Assembly: GCF_000621205.1 (NCBI RefSeq)
Contig: NZ_KK211234.1
Span: forward strand, 1-64,000
Origin: Halotalea alkalilenta DSM 17697
GTDB lineage: Bacteria > Pseudomonadota > Gammaproteobacteria > Pseudomonadales > Halomonadaceae
Length of the DNA: 64,000 nt
Reading direction: 5' to 3'
The notes under the pieces were generated by a model. It worked only from the letters and a program-made list of their open reading frames with translations, ran no database searches and was not told the DNA's origin. Every line of letters starts with the position of its first letter. Within the stretch, counting starts at the first letter, position 1. Position numbers and translations under genes: made by a program. Positions 35,760-45,220 of the stretch are shown piece after piece.

Positions 35760-36069
35760 CAAACCTCCGAAGGTTGGGACCAGCGACAGAACAAATACTA
35801 TCCGACACGAACCAGGCGGACACCGTTTTCGGGGAAGACGCTCTTCGCCGGGCGGGAGCCGCCGCTTAGCCGATCGTGTCTCGAGAAGCGTCTCGGCAGT
35901 ACCGCACGGTCATCGCTCCCGGATTTGCCCAGCTGAAAAAACCGCCCCGGGTGTGCACTTTTCATCGGCCAGGATGAGCCTAAAGGACTAATCTAATCGT
36001 CGAATGCCTGAGGACTGCTCAGACGTCACCCTCTTGTTTCTGCTCAACTTGGCCCTCGGGGTTTCCGGC
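35760..36069. other. Divergent promoter region of the glycosidase and sotB-type genes
   Basis: About 310 bases. The frame of the exporter stays open to 36004 but has no ribosome site. No other gene, repeat or RNA was recognised. Confidence 0.4.
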
Positions 36070-37338
36070 ATGCCGCGATCCACCTTGACGAATCGGCGCG
36101 CGTCGAGCGGTGTCTACGCGCTCGCCCTATCAGCCTTCGTCTTCAACACCAGCGAATTCGTCCCGGTCGGGCTTCTGAGCGATATCTCCTTCAGCTTCGG
36201 CATGCCGGTGACACACGTCGGGCTGATGCTGACCATCTATGCCTGGGTGGTAGCGCTGACCTCTCTGCCGTTCATGCTGTTAACCCGCCGCATCGAGCGC
36301 CGGCGGTTGCTGATGGGCACACTGCTGCTGTTCATCGCTGCCCATGTGGTCTGCGGCACTGCCGGCAGCTATGCAATGCTCGTGGCCGGACGCGTCGGCA
36401 TTGCATTTTCACACGCGGTGTTCTGGTCGATCACCGCCTCGCTAGCGGTGCGTATCGCCCCACCAGGCAAACAAGCGCAGGCGCTAGGACTGCTGGCCGC
36501 CGGCACCTCGATCGCGATGGTGCTGGGCATCCCGGCCGGGCGCGTGATCGGTGATCTGATCGGCTGGCGCACCACCTTCTTGTTGATCGGCGCAGTGGCA
36601 GCGCTGGTCATGGTCGCCCTGCGCCTGCTGCTCCCCAGGCTGCCCGCACAGAACGTTGGCTCGTTGACGAGCATCCCACTGCTGTTCCGCCGGCGAGTAC
36701 TGGTCGGGCTCTATCTGCTGACCATTGCAGTAGTCACCGGCCATTTCACCGCCTACAGCTACATCGAGCCGTTCGCTCAAACGGTTGCAGGACTGACGCC
36801 ATTGGATACCACCACCCTGCTACTGGTGTTCGGCGGCATGGGCATTCCCGGCACGATTCTGTTCGGGCGCTGGTATGCGCACCATTCCAATGCCATGTTC
36901 GTCGGTTCGATCGCACTGGTGGCAGCCTGCCTACTGGGGATCGCGGTTGCCAAGAGTCATTACTGGACGATGATCACGCTGTGCGCCCTCTGGGGCCCGG
37001 CCATCATCGTGTTCGGCCTCGCCATGCAAGCGCGCGTGCTGGAACGCGCACCGGAGGCCACCGATGTGGCAACGGCGATCTACTCGGCGACCTACAACGT
37101 CGGCATCGGTGCCGGGGCCCTGCTGGGCAGCGACGTGAGCGTGCAGTTGGGCCTGAGCGATGTAGGCATGGTGGGCAGTGCGCTGGTAGCCATCGGGCTG
37201 CTGATCAGCATCTGGGTCATCCGCCAGCACCCGGATGTCGGCATGCCGGTCCCTCCCGGCACGCCGCGCCCGCATCCCGATGCGCCTCCCGGTGTCTGGC
37301 GACGTTGGCGCAACAGGCACGCTGCTCGCCGCGGTTGA
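36070..37338 (+). CDS. sotB: SotB-type sugar efflux transporter (MFS)
   Basis: The start is taken at [10 protein letters not shown] (36070; 422 residues), which aligns with E. coli SotB/YdeA; an upstream ATG at 36004 adds 22 residues without family similarity. The match is long and clear: [105 protein letters not shown]. The family exports arabinose, IPTG and related sugars from the cytoplasm. The C-terminus has an extra Pro/Arg-rich tail of about 30 residues. It is divergent from the GH1 gene. Confidence 0.88.
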   Translation: MPRSTLTNRRASSGVYALALSAFVFNTSEFVPVGLLSDISFSFGMPVTHVGLMLTIYAWVVALTSLPFMLLTRRIERRRLLMGTLLLFIAAHVVCGTAGSYAMLVAGRVGIAFSHAVFWSITASLAVRIAPPGKQAQALGLLAAGTSIAMVLGIPAGRVIGDLIGWRTTFLLIGAVAALVMVALRLLLPRLPAQNVGSLTSIPLLFRRRVLVGLYLLTIAVVTGHFTAYSYIEPFAQTVAGLTPLDTTTLLLVFGGMGIPGTILFGRWYAHHSNAMFVGSIALVAACLLGIAVAKSHYWTMITLCALWGPAIIVFGLAMQARVLERAPEATDVATAIYSATYNVGIGAGALLGSDVSVQLGLSDVGMVGSALVAIGLLISIWVIRQHPDVGMPVPPGTPRPHPDAPPGVWRRWRNRHAARRG

Positions 37339-37574
37339 GGCTCGGGCACTTAGTGGCGGATCTTTCGCTGAGCAAGGCGATGCCGCAGGATATCCTGTCA
37401 AAAAGGGACGTTCGTCGACCCTCCAATGAACATCGCCTAAAGCTCGAAGTTTTGTATGGGACCAGGAATTAGTCTACTTCGGGCCGTTTTGACGGACTGC
37501 GGCTTCATCGGCTAGATGCCACGCAAGAGCGTCGCGGCAATGACGCGATCGGCCGAACTCTAACCTGGTGATAT

Positions 37575-37967
37575 TCAGCCAGGAATACGGGCGATGACCT
37601 TGATCTCGAAGTCGAACCCCGCGAGCCAGTTGACGCCGATCGCGGTCCAGTTCGGGTAAGGCGCGTCGGGGAAGACTTCGCTTTTAACGGCCATGATCGT
37701 ATCGAACTGATTTTCAGGATCGGTATGATAGGTAGTCACATCGACGATATCGTCGAGCCCGCAGCCACCCGCTCGCAGGGTAGCCTCGAGATTGGCGAAC
37801 GCCCGTCGGACCTGGGCCTCGAAGTCCGGCTCGGGCGAGCCATCGCTGCGACTGCCGACTTGACCGGACACGAATAGGAGATCATCCGATCTGATCGCTG
37901 CGGAATAGGTCTGTGAGGTATAGAGGTCATGCCGACCAGCGGGAAAAATGGCGTCACGCTTTGCCAT
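37575..37967 (-). CDS. RidA-family protein
   Basis: The start ATG at 37965-37967 is set by AAGGAGAT 4-5 bases upstream; 130 residues. Family features are YSAAIRSDDLLFVSGQVGSRSDGSPEPDFEAQVRRAFANLEATLRAGGCGLDDIVDVTTYHTD and FPDAPYPNWTAIGVNWLAGFDFEIKVIARIP. RidA proteins hydrolyse reactive enamine/imine intermediates, but the Arg needed for deaminase activity (in the C-terminal consensus RxxV) is replaced here by the NW-LAG segment, so this member may belong to a non-deaminase subgroup. It is divergent from a LysR gene that probably controls it. Confidence 0.82.
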   Translation of the reverse strand: MAKRDAIFPAGRHDLYTSQTYSAAIRSDDLLFVSGQVGSRSDGSPEPDFEAQVRRAFANLEATLRAGGCGLDDIVDVTTYHTDPENQFDTIMAVKSEVFPDAPYPNWTAIGVNWLAGFDFEIKVIARIPG

Positions 37968-38108
37968 GAGTATCTCCTTCAATAGGCCGATAACGACCCT
38001 GTGATTTATGGTCAGGAAACTCTATACGCCCATGTCTAGTGGATAAACGTCCCACTGCTACAAACACTGTTTTCAATCTCCAAACAATCATGAGGTGTTG
38101 GAAAAGCA

Positions 38109-39074
38109 ATGGACCGTTTCGACGCAATGCAGGCATTCGTCCGCGTGGTGGAGACTGGCAGCTTTACCAAGGCGGCCGAATCACTTCATATGAATAAGAC
38201 CAGCGTAACGCAACTTGTGAAAAATCTTGAGGCGCGACTGCGCGTAAAGCTGCTCAATCGAACGACTAGAAAGGTGAACGTAACGGCCGACGGAGCAGCC
38301 TACTACGATCGCGTCGTAAAGCTTTTGGAAGATATGGACGACGCCGAAACCAGTCTGTCCAATGCTTCAGCATTGCCTCGGGGTCGTCTGCGAGTGGACG
38401 TTCCCAGCCCTCTGGCCCGAATGATCCTTATTCCGGCCCTACCCGCGTTCCACGCTCGATATCCTGACATTCAGCTCGATATGGGGGTAAGTGACCGCAG
38501 GGTAGACCTGATCAGCGAAGGCGTGGACTGCGTCGTACGGGGAGGAGAACTGACCAACCTATCCTTGATGGCACGCCGCGTGGGCGACCTGCAACTTGGA
38601 GTGTACGCAGCGCCGAGCTATCTGGAGCGTGCGGGCATGCCGTCGCACCCTAAGGAGCTGGCGCTCGAGGATCAGCGCATTGTGGGCTTCACCTGGGCTC
38701 GCCTCGGCAGCGCCTTGCCTTACGTCATGCATCATGACGGTGAAAGTTTCAAAGTGCACGGCCGCTACGTAATCGCCGTCGACGATGGCAATGCCTACCT
38801 TGCGGCGGGGGTGGCCGGCCTGGGAGTGATATGGCTCCCTCGCTACATGGCCACCGAACACCTGGCAAGAGGCGAGTTGGTGCGTCTGTTCGATGATTGG
38901 CATCTCGATCCAATGCCCCTGTACATCGCATTTCCACCGAACCGGCACGTCAGCGCCAAACTGCGTGTGTTCATCGATTGGATCGCAGAACTGATGGCCA
39001 AGCATGCGCCTGTAATCAACCAGACGAGGGTGCATGACCCACTAACTTTGCAATATGGCGGTCTCAATGATTAA
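38109..39074 (+). CDS. LysR-family transcriptional regulator
   Basis: The 321-residue protein opens with an HTH (MDRFDAMQAFVRVVETGSFTKAAESLHMNKTSVTQLVKNLEARL). The substrate domain contains LRVDVPSPLARMILIPALPAFHARYPDIQLDMGVSDRRVDLISEGVDCVVRGGEL, the pattern of the CrgA/DhcR-like subgroup. It is divergent from the RidA gene with 141 bp between starts, the usual layout for a LysR regulator and its target. The inducer is unknown. Confidence 0.9.
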   Translation: MDRFDAMQAFVRVVETGSFTKAAESLHMNKTSVTQLVKNLEARLRVKLLNRTTRKVNVTADGAAYYDRVVKLLEDMDDAETSLSNASALPRGRLRVDVPSPLARMILIPALPAFHARYPDIQLDMGVSDRRVDLISEGVDCVVRGGELTNLSLMARRVGDLQLGVYAAPSYLERAGMPSHPKELALEDQRIVGFTWARLGSALPYVMHHDGESFKVHGRYVIAVDDGNAYLAAGVAGLGVIWLPRYMATEHLARGELVRLFDDWHLDPMPLYIAFPPNRHVSAKLRVFIDWIAELMAKHAPVINQTRVHDPLTLQYGGLND

Positions 39075-39097
39075 GGCCCATTGGTCCATAGCGGACG

Positions 39098-39244
39098 ATC
39101 GACCTTCTCGACCATAGCCTGACGGGCTGCGCGGTGCTCGAAATCGAGGGCATCTTGAACGCCACCACCAACTACCTGCTCGACGCGATGACGACACGAG
39201 GGCTGGGCTTCGACGATCCCCGCGAGCGGCATGATGTCGACCGG
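39098..39244 (+). pseudogene. Homoserine dehydrogenase relic
   Basis: One plus frame reads IDLLDHSLTGCAVLEIEGILNATTNYLLDAMTTRGLGFDD and on to DVDR, which matches the start of the homoserine dehydrogenase catalytic domain (xxGILNGTTNYIL core). There is no start codon, NAD-binding domain or C-terminus, so this is a fragment of about 50 residues. It lies between the LysR gene and nhaA. A functional gene must be elsewhere if the strain makes threonine. Confidence 0.6.
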
Positions 39245-39390
39245 GTTGGCAAGCACCACAGCGGCATGGAAACATCGGCCACGCCTCGTGTCTGCGGAGT
39301 TCGAACTTGAGCCGCAGTAGATGCCGATGGCCAACCAAAGTTGGTAGGCTTGCCGTTTCGCAGCTTCACACTAACCACCGGGGAGACCCC

Positions 39391-40566
39391 ATGCAGGGAT
39401 TGAAGGCTTTCTTATCGAGCGACATGGCGCCTGGGATTGCGCTGATGCTGGCCGCTGCCTTGGCACTGGTGGTGGCGAACTCTCCGGTGCAAGAGAGCTA
39501 CTTCGCCCTGCTCCACAGCTATCTGGGCGGGCTGAGCGTACAGCACTGGGTGAACGATGCGCTGATGGCGCTTTTCTTCCTCATGGTTGGCCTCGAGGTG
39601 AAGCGCGAGTTTCTCGTCGGCCAGCTCGATAGCTGGCCCAAACGCGTTCTACCCGGCATCGCCGCCATGGGCGGCGTGATCGCCCCGGCGCTGATCTACG
39701 TCGCGTTCAACTGGCGCTCCCCGGAAGGACTGAACGGCTGGGCCATTCCTACCGCCACCGACATCGCTTTCGCCCTGGGGGTACTCTCGCTGCTCGGGTC
39801 TCGAGTGCCGGTGGCGCTCAAGGCGCTGCTGGCGGCGATCGCCATCATCGACGATTTGATCGCGGTACTGGTGATCGCTCTGTTCTATACACCCGAGATC
39901 TCGATGTTCCATCTTGGGGGCGCCGGGCTGCTGCTGCTCGCGCTGATCGCCCTGAATCGGCTTGGCGTCGCTCGTCTAACGCCGTATCTGCTGCTGGGTG
40001 CGGGGCTTTGGTGGTTCGTGCTCCAGTCGGGTGTTCACGCAACGCTGGCAGGCGTTGCACTGGCGATGACCATTCCGATGACGGCTTATCGTGGCGGAAG
40101 GGAGAGTCATTCACCGCTGGAGCAGCTCGAACATCGACTCGCTCCTTGGGTCGGGTTCCTGATCGTTCCCCTCTTCGGCTTCGCCAATGCCGGCGTCTCC
40201 TTCGCAGGCTTCACCCTCGACATGCTGCTCAACCCGGTGCTGCTGGGAATCGCCTGCGGGCTCTTCTTCGGTAAGCAGATTGGGATCTTCCTCACCATCA
40301 GGCTCTGCGTGGCACTGGGCATCACCCAGCGCCCGGACGGCTCGAGCTGGGCGCAGGTCTACGGGCTGTCCTTGCTCTGCGGCATCGGTTTCACCATGAG
40401 CCTGTTCGTCAACCTGCTGGCTTTCGACTCCGAAGCCCTGCAGGAGGCAGCGAAGGTAGGCGTGTTTGCCGGCTCGCTCGCAGCCGGGCTGCTCGGCTGG
40501 GCGGCGCTGAGGCTGACTTCGTCATCCAAAGCGCAGCATTCCGTCCCGGATGAGCGCGCCGCATGA
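39391..40566 (+). CDS. nhaA: Na+/H+ antiporter NhaA
   Basis: The start ATG 39391 follows GGGGAGA by 5 bases; 391 residues, with about 12 membrane helices. Essential residues are present: [17 protein letters not shown] (the D133 equivalent) and [18 protein letters not shown] (the paired Asp that bind Na+ and H+). [14 protein letters not shown] near the N-terminus is the family signature. It exports Na+ in exchange for H+ at alkaline pH or high salt, which fits a halophilic host. Single gene. Confidence 0.96.
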   Translation: MQGLKAFLSSDMAPGIALMLAAALALVVANSPVQESYFALLHSYLGGLSVQHWVNDALMALFFLMVGLEVKREFLVGQLDSWPKRVLPGIAAMGGVIAPALIYVAFNWRSPEGLNGWAIPTATDIAFALGVLSLLGSRVPVALKALLAAIAIIDDLIAVLVIALFYTPEISMFHLGGAGLLLLALIALNRLGVARLTPYLLLGAGLWWFVLQSGVHATLAGVALAMTIPMTAYRGGRESHSPLEQLEHRLAPWVGFLIVPLFGFANAGVSFAGFTLDMLLNPVLLGIACGLFFGKQIGIFLTIRLCVALGITQRPDGSSWAQVYGLSLLCGIGFTMSLFVNLLAFDSEALQEAAKVGVFAGSLAAGLLGWAALRLTSSSKAQHSVPDERAA

Positions 40567-40817
40567 GCTGATTGCCGATTCATCACCACCTCGAAATAGC
40601 CGAGGGCCCGACGCGAGGGTGCTCGGCTGTTGGCGACCAGGATGGCGCATAGAGTTAATCGCGTTCGCGCAGCATCCAGACATCCAGGCCGCTAACCGCC
40701 CGATCCGCCATCTACATCCTTGTCATCTCCACTCCCCATCCAGGGAGAGGCTCACGATCTTCTCCAGCGCATCTCCTCCGCACGCTATGTCCTACCTTCG
40801 ATCAGCTGCGGCAAAAT

Positions 40818-40834
40818 ATAGACGACCGGTCTAT
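40818..40834. promoter_or_regulatory. Operator candidate ATAGAC-N5-GTCTAT for the NemR-like regulator
   Basis: Perfect 6-bp half sites ATAGAC (40818-40823) and GTCTAT (40829-40834), spaced by 5 bases, lie 18 bp before the regulator start. TAGACC/GGTCTA-type palindromes are common for TetR regulators of electrophile genes. It overlaps the probable promoter, as expected for repression. Confidence 0.7.
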
Positions 40835-40852
40835 TTGTGCCAGTATGCCCAC

Positions 40853-41467
40853 ATGACACAGACAGCCAAAGCCGAACTCACCCGCCAGCACATTCTCGCC
40901 ACCGGCCGAGAACTGGTGCTGCGCAAAGGCTTCGTCGGGGTGGGGCTCAAGGAGATCCTGGACGCCTGCAAGGTGCCCAAGGGATCGTTCTACTACTACT
41001 TCCCATCCAAGGAGGCGTTCGGCTGCGTGCTGCTGGAGCAGTACGTCACCGACTACGGACAGCGCCTGGACGCGTTGCTCGCTCCTGGTACCGGCAGCGG
41101 GCGCGAACGCTTGATGCGCTACTGGTCGGCCTGGATCGACGATCCGGTGCTGGGCGGCTGGGCGGAGCACTGCCTGGTGGTCAAGCTGGCCGCTGAGGTC
41201 GCTGACTTGTCCGAGGATATGCGCCTGATCTTGAGCGACGGCGTGGCGCAGCTGGTCGCTCGTATCGCGGCTATCGTCGAGGAGGGCCAGGGCGATGGTT
41301 CGCTGCGCCCGGCGCTGGCATCGAAGGCCACCGCGCAGACCCTCTACCAGCTGTGGCTCGGTGCCGCTTTACTGTCCAAGTTGGGCAAGGACAAGGCACC
41401 GCTGCGCCAAGCCCTGGTCGCGACCGACCTGCTGCTGGTCGCCACTACACCTTCCAACGGCGCCTGA
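40853..41467 (+). CDS. TetR-family regulator, NemR-like
   Basis: The start is ATG 40853 (204 residues); the upstream open frame crosses the operator and is not coding. The HTH is ILATGRELVLRKGFVGVGLKEILDACKVPKGSFYYYFPSKEAFG, almost the NemR pattern. The segment EHCLVVKLAAEVADLSEDM aligns with the NemR sensor region and keeps Cys107, the equivalent of NemR Cys106, which reacts with HOCl, quinones and aldehydes. It is followed by four detoxification genes it should control. Substitution of the second NemR region cannot be judged by eye. Confidence 0.88.
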   Translation: MTQTAKAELTRQHILATGRELVLRKGFVGVGLKEILDACKVPKGSFYYYFPSKEAFGCVLLEQYVTDYGQRLDALLAPGTGSGRERLMRYWSAWIDDPVLGGWAEHCLVVKLAAEVADLSEDMRLILSDGVAQLVARIAAIVEEGQGDGSLRPALASKATAQTLYQLWLGAALLSKLGKDKAPLRQALVATDLLLVATTPSNGA

Positions 41468-41513
41468 TCAGCTTTCCGCGCGCCGCTCACCGCAACTCAG
41501 AGGATCTCACCTG

Positions 41514-42191
41514 ATGAATATCCTGATCGTTCTCACCTCCCACGACCGCCTCGGCGATACCGGCAAGAAAACCGGCTTCTGGCTGGAGGAGTTCGCCGCG
41601 CCCTACTACGTGTTCAAGGACGCCGGCGCGCAGATCACCCTGGTCTCACCGCTGGGCGGCCAGCCGCCGCTGGATCCCAAGAGCGATGAGCCGGAGGCGC
41701 AGACCGAGGCCACCGAGCGTTTTCGCAACGACCCGCAGGCCCAGGCCGCATTGGCCGACACCGGCAAGCTGGCCGATGTGCGAGAAGCGGACTTCGACGC
41801 GGTGTTCTATCCCGGTGGCCACGGCCCGCTGTGGGACCTGGCCGAGGATCCGGCCTCGATCGCGCTGATAGAAGCCTTCGACCGCGCCGGCAAGCCGCAC
41901 GGCCTGGTCTGCCACGCCCCCGGTGCGCTGCGTCGCGTCCGCGCCGCCGATGGCCAGCCGCTGATCAAGGGCCGCAAGGTCACTGGCTTCTCCAACACAG
42001 AGGAAGCCGCGGTCCAGCTGACCGACGTAGTGCCGTTCTTGATCGAGGACGAATTCCAGCGCCTGGGCGGCCTGTACCAGGCCGGTCCCGACTGGCAGCC
42101 GCACATCATCACCGACGGACGTCTGGTCACTGGCCAGAACCCCGCCAGCTCCGAAGCGGTGGCCAAGGCCCTGCTCGAGCAGCTGGGCTGA
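41514..42191 (+). CDS. DJ-1/PfpI-family protein (glyoxalase III / HchA-like)
   Basis: The start is ATG 41514; 225 residues. The DJ-1/ThiJ fold shows an early acidic residue (FWLEEFAAPYYVF, Glu about 24-25), the YPGGHGPLWDLAEDP oxyanion region and the nucleophile elbow LVCHAPGAL with Cys133. This triad matches glutathione-independent glyoxalases and related chaperone/hydratase enzymes that handle methylglyoxal. The gene starts 46 bp after the NemR-like gene and belongs to the same operon. Glyoxalase activity is inferred from family and context. Confidence 0.85.
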   Translation: MNILIVLTSHDRLGDTGKKTGFWLEEFAAPYYVFKDAGAQITLVSPLGGQPPLDPKSDEPEAQTEATERFRNDPQAQAALADTGKLADVREADFDAVFYPGGHGPLWDLAEDPASIALIEAFDRAGKPHGLVCHAPGALRRVRAADGQPLIKGRKVTGFSNTEEAAVQLTDVVPFLIEDEFQRLGGLYQAGPDWQPHIITDGRLVTGQNPASSEAVAKALLEQLG

Positions 42192-42227
42192 GCCCGCCTT
42201 TTCCCTCTTTCGCTATTGGAGTCGCAC

Positions 42228-43646
42228 ATGAATTCTTCTGACACCATCACCAGCCTGGCCACCACCGTCGCCGCGATGAAGCGTGCCCATGTGCAGGACG
42301 GGCCGGCCAGCGCCGAGCTGCGCCGCGACCGCATCGACCGTGCGATCAGGCTTTTGACCGAGAACCACAAGGCGCTGGAAGCGGCGGTCAGCGCCGACTA
42401 CGGCCACCGCAGCCCCTACCAAACCCTGCTGGCCGATGTGCTCTCCTCGGTCGCCGAGCTGAAGTACGCCGCGGAGAACGTCGAGCAATGGATGCAGGCC
42501 GAAGAGCAGCCGGCGCCCGGCCCGGGGATGAAGGCCCGGATCCAGTACCAGCCGCTGGGCGTGGTCGGCATCATCAGCCCGTGGAACTTCCCGCTCAACC
42601 TGGCCTTCAGCCCGCTGGCGGGCGTGTTCGCCGCCGGCAACCGCGCGCTGATCAAGCCCTCCGAGCTGACCCCGCGCACCGCTGAACTGCTGGCCGAGCT
42701 GGTCGCCCGCTACTTCGACCCGATGGAGCTGACCACCGTGCTCGGCGACGCCGATGTCGGCGCCGCCTTCAGCGCCCAGGCCTTCGATCACCTGATCTTC
42801 ACCGGCAGCACCAGCGTCGGCCGCCATGTGATGCGCGCCGCCGCCGAGAATCTGGTACCGGTGACGCTGGAGCTGGGTGGCAAGTCGCCGGTGGTGATCG
42901 ATACCGATGCAGACCTGCGCACCGCCGCCGAGCGGGTGATGACGATCAAGACCTTCAACGCCGGGCAGATCTGCATGTCGCCGGACTACGTGATGCTGCC
43001 CGAAGGCGCACGCGACGCGTTCGTTGAGCATGCACGCGAGTTCATCGCCCACAGCTTCCCGACGCTGCAGGCCAATCCGGACTACACCTCGATCATCAGC
43101 GAGCGCCACTTCAAGCGCCTGCAGGACCTGCTCGACGACGCGCGCGCCCAGGGCGCCACCGTGATCGGGCTGGAGCCGCAGGGCGAGCCCAACGCCGACG
43201 CCGCCCGCCGCAAGATGGCGCCGACCCTGGTGCTCGGCGTCACCGACGAGATGAAGGTGATGCAGGAGGAGATCTTCGGGCCGATCCTGCCGATCAAGAC
43301 CTACCGCGATGCCAGTGAAGCGGTGGACTACATCAACGCCAATCCGCGCCCGCTGGCCGCCTACTACTTCGGCAACGACGCCGAGCGCCAGCGAAACTTC
43401 AGCGCACACACCACCTCCGGCGCACTGGTGATCAACGACGTGATGACCCATGCCACGGTCGAGACCGTGCCGTTCGGCGGCGTCGGCGCGTCGGGCATCG
43501 GCGCCTACCACGGCATCCACGGCTTCCGCCGCTTCAGCCATGCCAAGGCGGTCGTGGAGCAGAGCCCGGACGGTGAGTCCAACCTGCGCCTGCGCGCGCC
43601 CTACGCCGAGGGCCTGGCGCAGGTCGAGTCCCTGCTGGCGGGCTGA
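42228..43646 (+). CDS. Aldehyde dehydrogenase, coniferyl-aldehyde-dehydrogenase family
   Basis: The 472-residue ALDH starts at ATG 42228 with TTGGAG 5-6 bases upstream. Blocks are GVVGIISPWNFPLNLAFSPLAGVFAAGNRALIKPSELTP, LELGGKSPVVIDTDADL (Glu), the catalytic Cys in FNAGQICMSPDYV and MQEEIFGPILPI. The short length and the GQICMSPDYV variant are typical of the CalB/AldH group acting on aromatic and long-chain aldehydes. In this operon it should oxidise toxic aldehydes to acids. Confidence 0.88.
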   Translation: MNSSDTITSLATTVAAMKRAHVQDGPASAELRRDRIDRAIRLLTENHKALEAAVSADYGHRSPYQTLLADVLSSVAELKYAAENVEQWMQAEEQPAPGPGMKARIQYQPLGVVGIISPWNFPLNLAFSPLAGVFAAGNRALIKPSELTPRTAELLAELVARYFDPMELTTVLGDADVGAAFSAQAFDHLIFTGSTSVGRHVMRAAAENLVPVTLELGGKSPVVIDTDADLRTAAERVMTIKTFNAGQICMSPDYVMLPEGARDAFVEHAREFIAHSFPTLQANPDYTSIISERHFKRLQDLLDDARAQGATVIGLEPQGEPNADAARRKMAPTLVLGVTDEMKVMQEEIFGPILPIKTYRDASEAVDYINANPRPLAAYYFGNDAERQRNFSAHTTSGALVINDVMTHATVETVPFGGVGASGIGAYHGIHGFRRFSHAKAVVEQSPDGESNLRLRAPYAEGLAQVESLLAG

Positions 43647-43657
43647 CCACCACCGCA

Positions 43658-43682
43658 CCGCCCATCCCTGGCGGATGGGCGG
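43658..43682. terminator. Intercistronic hairpin CCGCCCATCC/GGATGGGCGG
   Basis: A perfect 10-bp stem with a 5-base loop in the gap between the aldehyde dehydrogenase and Ohr genes. With no T-run, it may stabilise or trim mRNA, or act as a partial terminator inside the operon. Confidence 0.55.
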
Positions 43683-43710
43683 TATCTGCCCAACACAAGG
43701 AACCACACCG

Positions 43711-44121
43711 ATGAAGATTTTCTACAAGACCCGCGCCACCGCGACCGGTGGCCGCTCCGGGCGGACCGCGTTGGACGATGGCAGCCTCGCGCTGGACCTG
43801 GCCGTCCCTGGCTCCGGCAAGAGCGGCGCCAATCCCGAGCAGCTGTTCGCGATGGGCTATGCCGCCTGTTTCGACAACGCGCTGCCGGTGGCTGCCAAGC
43901 AGCTGAAGCTGGCCCCCGCCGGCACCAAGACCTCGGTCGAGGTCGGCATCGGCCAGACCTCCGAAGGCGGCTACGCGCTGGACATCGACCTCTACGTGGA
44001 GGTGCAGGGCCTGAACGAGGCAGACGCGCAGAAGCTGGTCGAAGCCACCCACCAGGTCTGCCCGTACTCCAATGCCACCCGCGGCAACGTCGACGTACGT
44101 CTGCATGTAACGGTGGCCTGA
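43711..44121 (+). CDS. OsmC/Ohr-family organic hydroperoxide resistance protein
   Basis: The protein has 136 residues. The paired redox cysteines are Cys53 in AMGYAACFDNAL and Cys117 in THQVCPYSNATRGN, the exact arrangement of Ohr peroxidases. Arg18 in GGRSGRTALDDG and Glu43 in GANPEQLFAMGYAACF are also kept. Ohr reduces organic hydroperoxides through lipoyl proteins. Its place in a NemR-type operon fits a broad oxidant/electrophile role. Confidence 0.9.
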   Translation: MKIFYKTRATATGGRSGRTALDDGSLALDLAVPGSGKSGANPEQLFAMGYAACFDNALPVAAKQLKLAPAGTKTSVEVGIGQTSEGGYALDIDLYVEVQGLNEADAQKLVEATHQVCPYSNATRGNVDVRLHVTVA

Positions 44122-44134
44122 AGCCCGCTCACGG

Positions 44135-44153
44135 CGGCGGATCGCATCCGCCG
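44135..44153. terminator. Intercistronic hairpin CGGCGGAT/ATCCGCCG
   Basis: A perfect 8-bp stem with a CGC loop between the ohr and MDR reductase genes. It is the second hairpin inside the operon. Confidence 0.45.
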
Positions 44154-44187
44154 AAGGCATCCAGTCATCCCTCACCAGGAGCACACC

Positions 44188-45165
44188 ATGCGCAGCGCCA
44201 TCCATGCGAGCTTCGGCGATCCCGCCGAGGTCCTCACCCTGGGCGAGAGCCCGGTGCCGCAGCCGGGTCCCGGCGAAGTACGGATCAAGACCCTCCTCGC
44301 CCCCATCCACAACCATGATCTTTGGACCGTACGCGGCCACTATGGCTACAAGCCCGAACTCCCGGCCATAGGCGGCAGCGAGGCAGTCGGCGTGGTCGAT
44401 GCGCTGGGCGAAGGCGTTCAGGGCCTGTCGATCGGACAGCGCGTAGCCGCCTCCTTCGTGCACGGCACCTGGGCCGAATACTTCCTCGCCCCGGCGCAGG
44501 CGGCGGTGCCGATGCCCGATGCGATCGGCGACGAGACCGCCGCACAGCTGATCGCCATGCCGTTGAGCGCGCTGATGCTGCTGGAGTTCCTGGAAGTGAA
44601 GCCCGGCCAGTGGGTCATCCAGAACACAGCCAACGGCGCGGTCGGCAAGACCGTGGCGATGCTGGCCAAGGCGCGCGGGGTCAATACGATCAACCTGGTC
44701 CGCCGCGATGCGGGTGTGGCGGAGCTGGCCGAACTTGGCATCGAGCATGCCGTCTCCACCGCCCGGCCGGATTGGCAGGATGAGGTTCGCGCCATCGTTG
44801 GCGACGCCCCGATCAGCGCCGCGGTCGACTCCGTCGGCGGCAAGGCCAGCGGCGAACTGATGTCGCTGCTGGGAGAAAACGGCGTGCTGGCATCGTTCGG
44901 CTCGATGAGCGGCGAACCGATGCAGATATCCTCATCCGACATGGTCTTCAAGCAGACCACGGTCAAGGGATTCTGGGGCGGCAAGGTCAGCGATACGATG
45001 GCGGCGCAAGACAAGCATCGGCTGATGGGCGAGCTGCTGGCGCTGGCCACGCGCGGGGCGCTGAAGCTGCCGGTGGAAGGCATCTATGACCTCGCCGATG
45101 CGGCCAAGGCCGCCGCCGCGAGCCTGGCTCCGGCCCGCAAGGGCAAGGTGCTGCTGAAGCCCTGA
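44188..45165 (+). CDS. MDR-family quinone/enoyl reductase
   Basis: The 325-residue medium-chain reductase lacks the structural-zinc cysteines, so it is a zinc-independent quinone oxidoreductase or enal reductase. The cofactor domain has VIQNTANGAVGKTVAMLAKARG (GxxGxxG variant) and VDSVGGKASGELMSLLGENGVLASFGSMSGEPM. These enzymes use NADPH to reduce quinones or alpha,beta-unsaturated carbonyls. It is the last gene of the electrophile operon and is followed by a strong terminator. Confidence 0.85.
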   Translation: MRSAIHASFGDPAEVLTLGESPVPQPGPGEVRIKTLLAPIHNHDLWTVRGHYGYKPELPAIGGSEAVGVVDALGEGVQGLSIGQRVAASFVHGTWAEYFLAPAQAAVPMPDAIGDETAAQLIAMPLSALMLLEFLEVKPGQWVIQNTANGAVGKTVAMLAKARGVNTINLVRRDAGVAELAELGIEHAVSTARPDWQDEVRAIVGDAPISAAVDSVGGKASGELMSLLGENGVLASFGSMSGEPMQISSSDMVFKQTTVKGFWGGKVSDTMAAQDKHRLMGELLALATRGALKLPVEGIYDLADAAKAAAASLAPARKGKVLLKP

Positions 45166-45220
45166 CCAGCGGCGCCTGGCGCTCGCTGAAACGATCTTGG
45201 CGTATCGATTCGAGAAAAGG

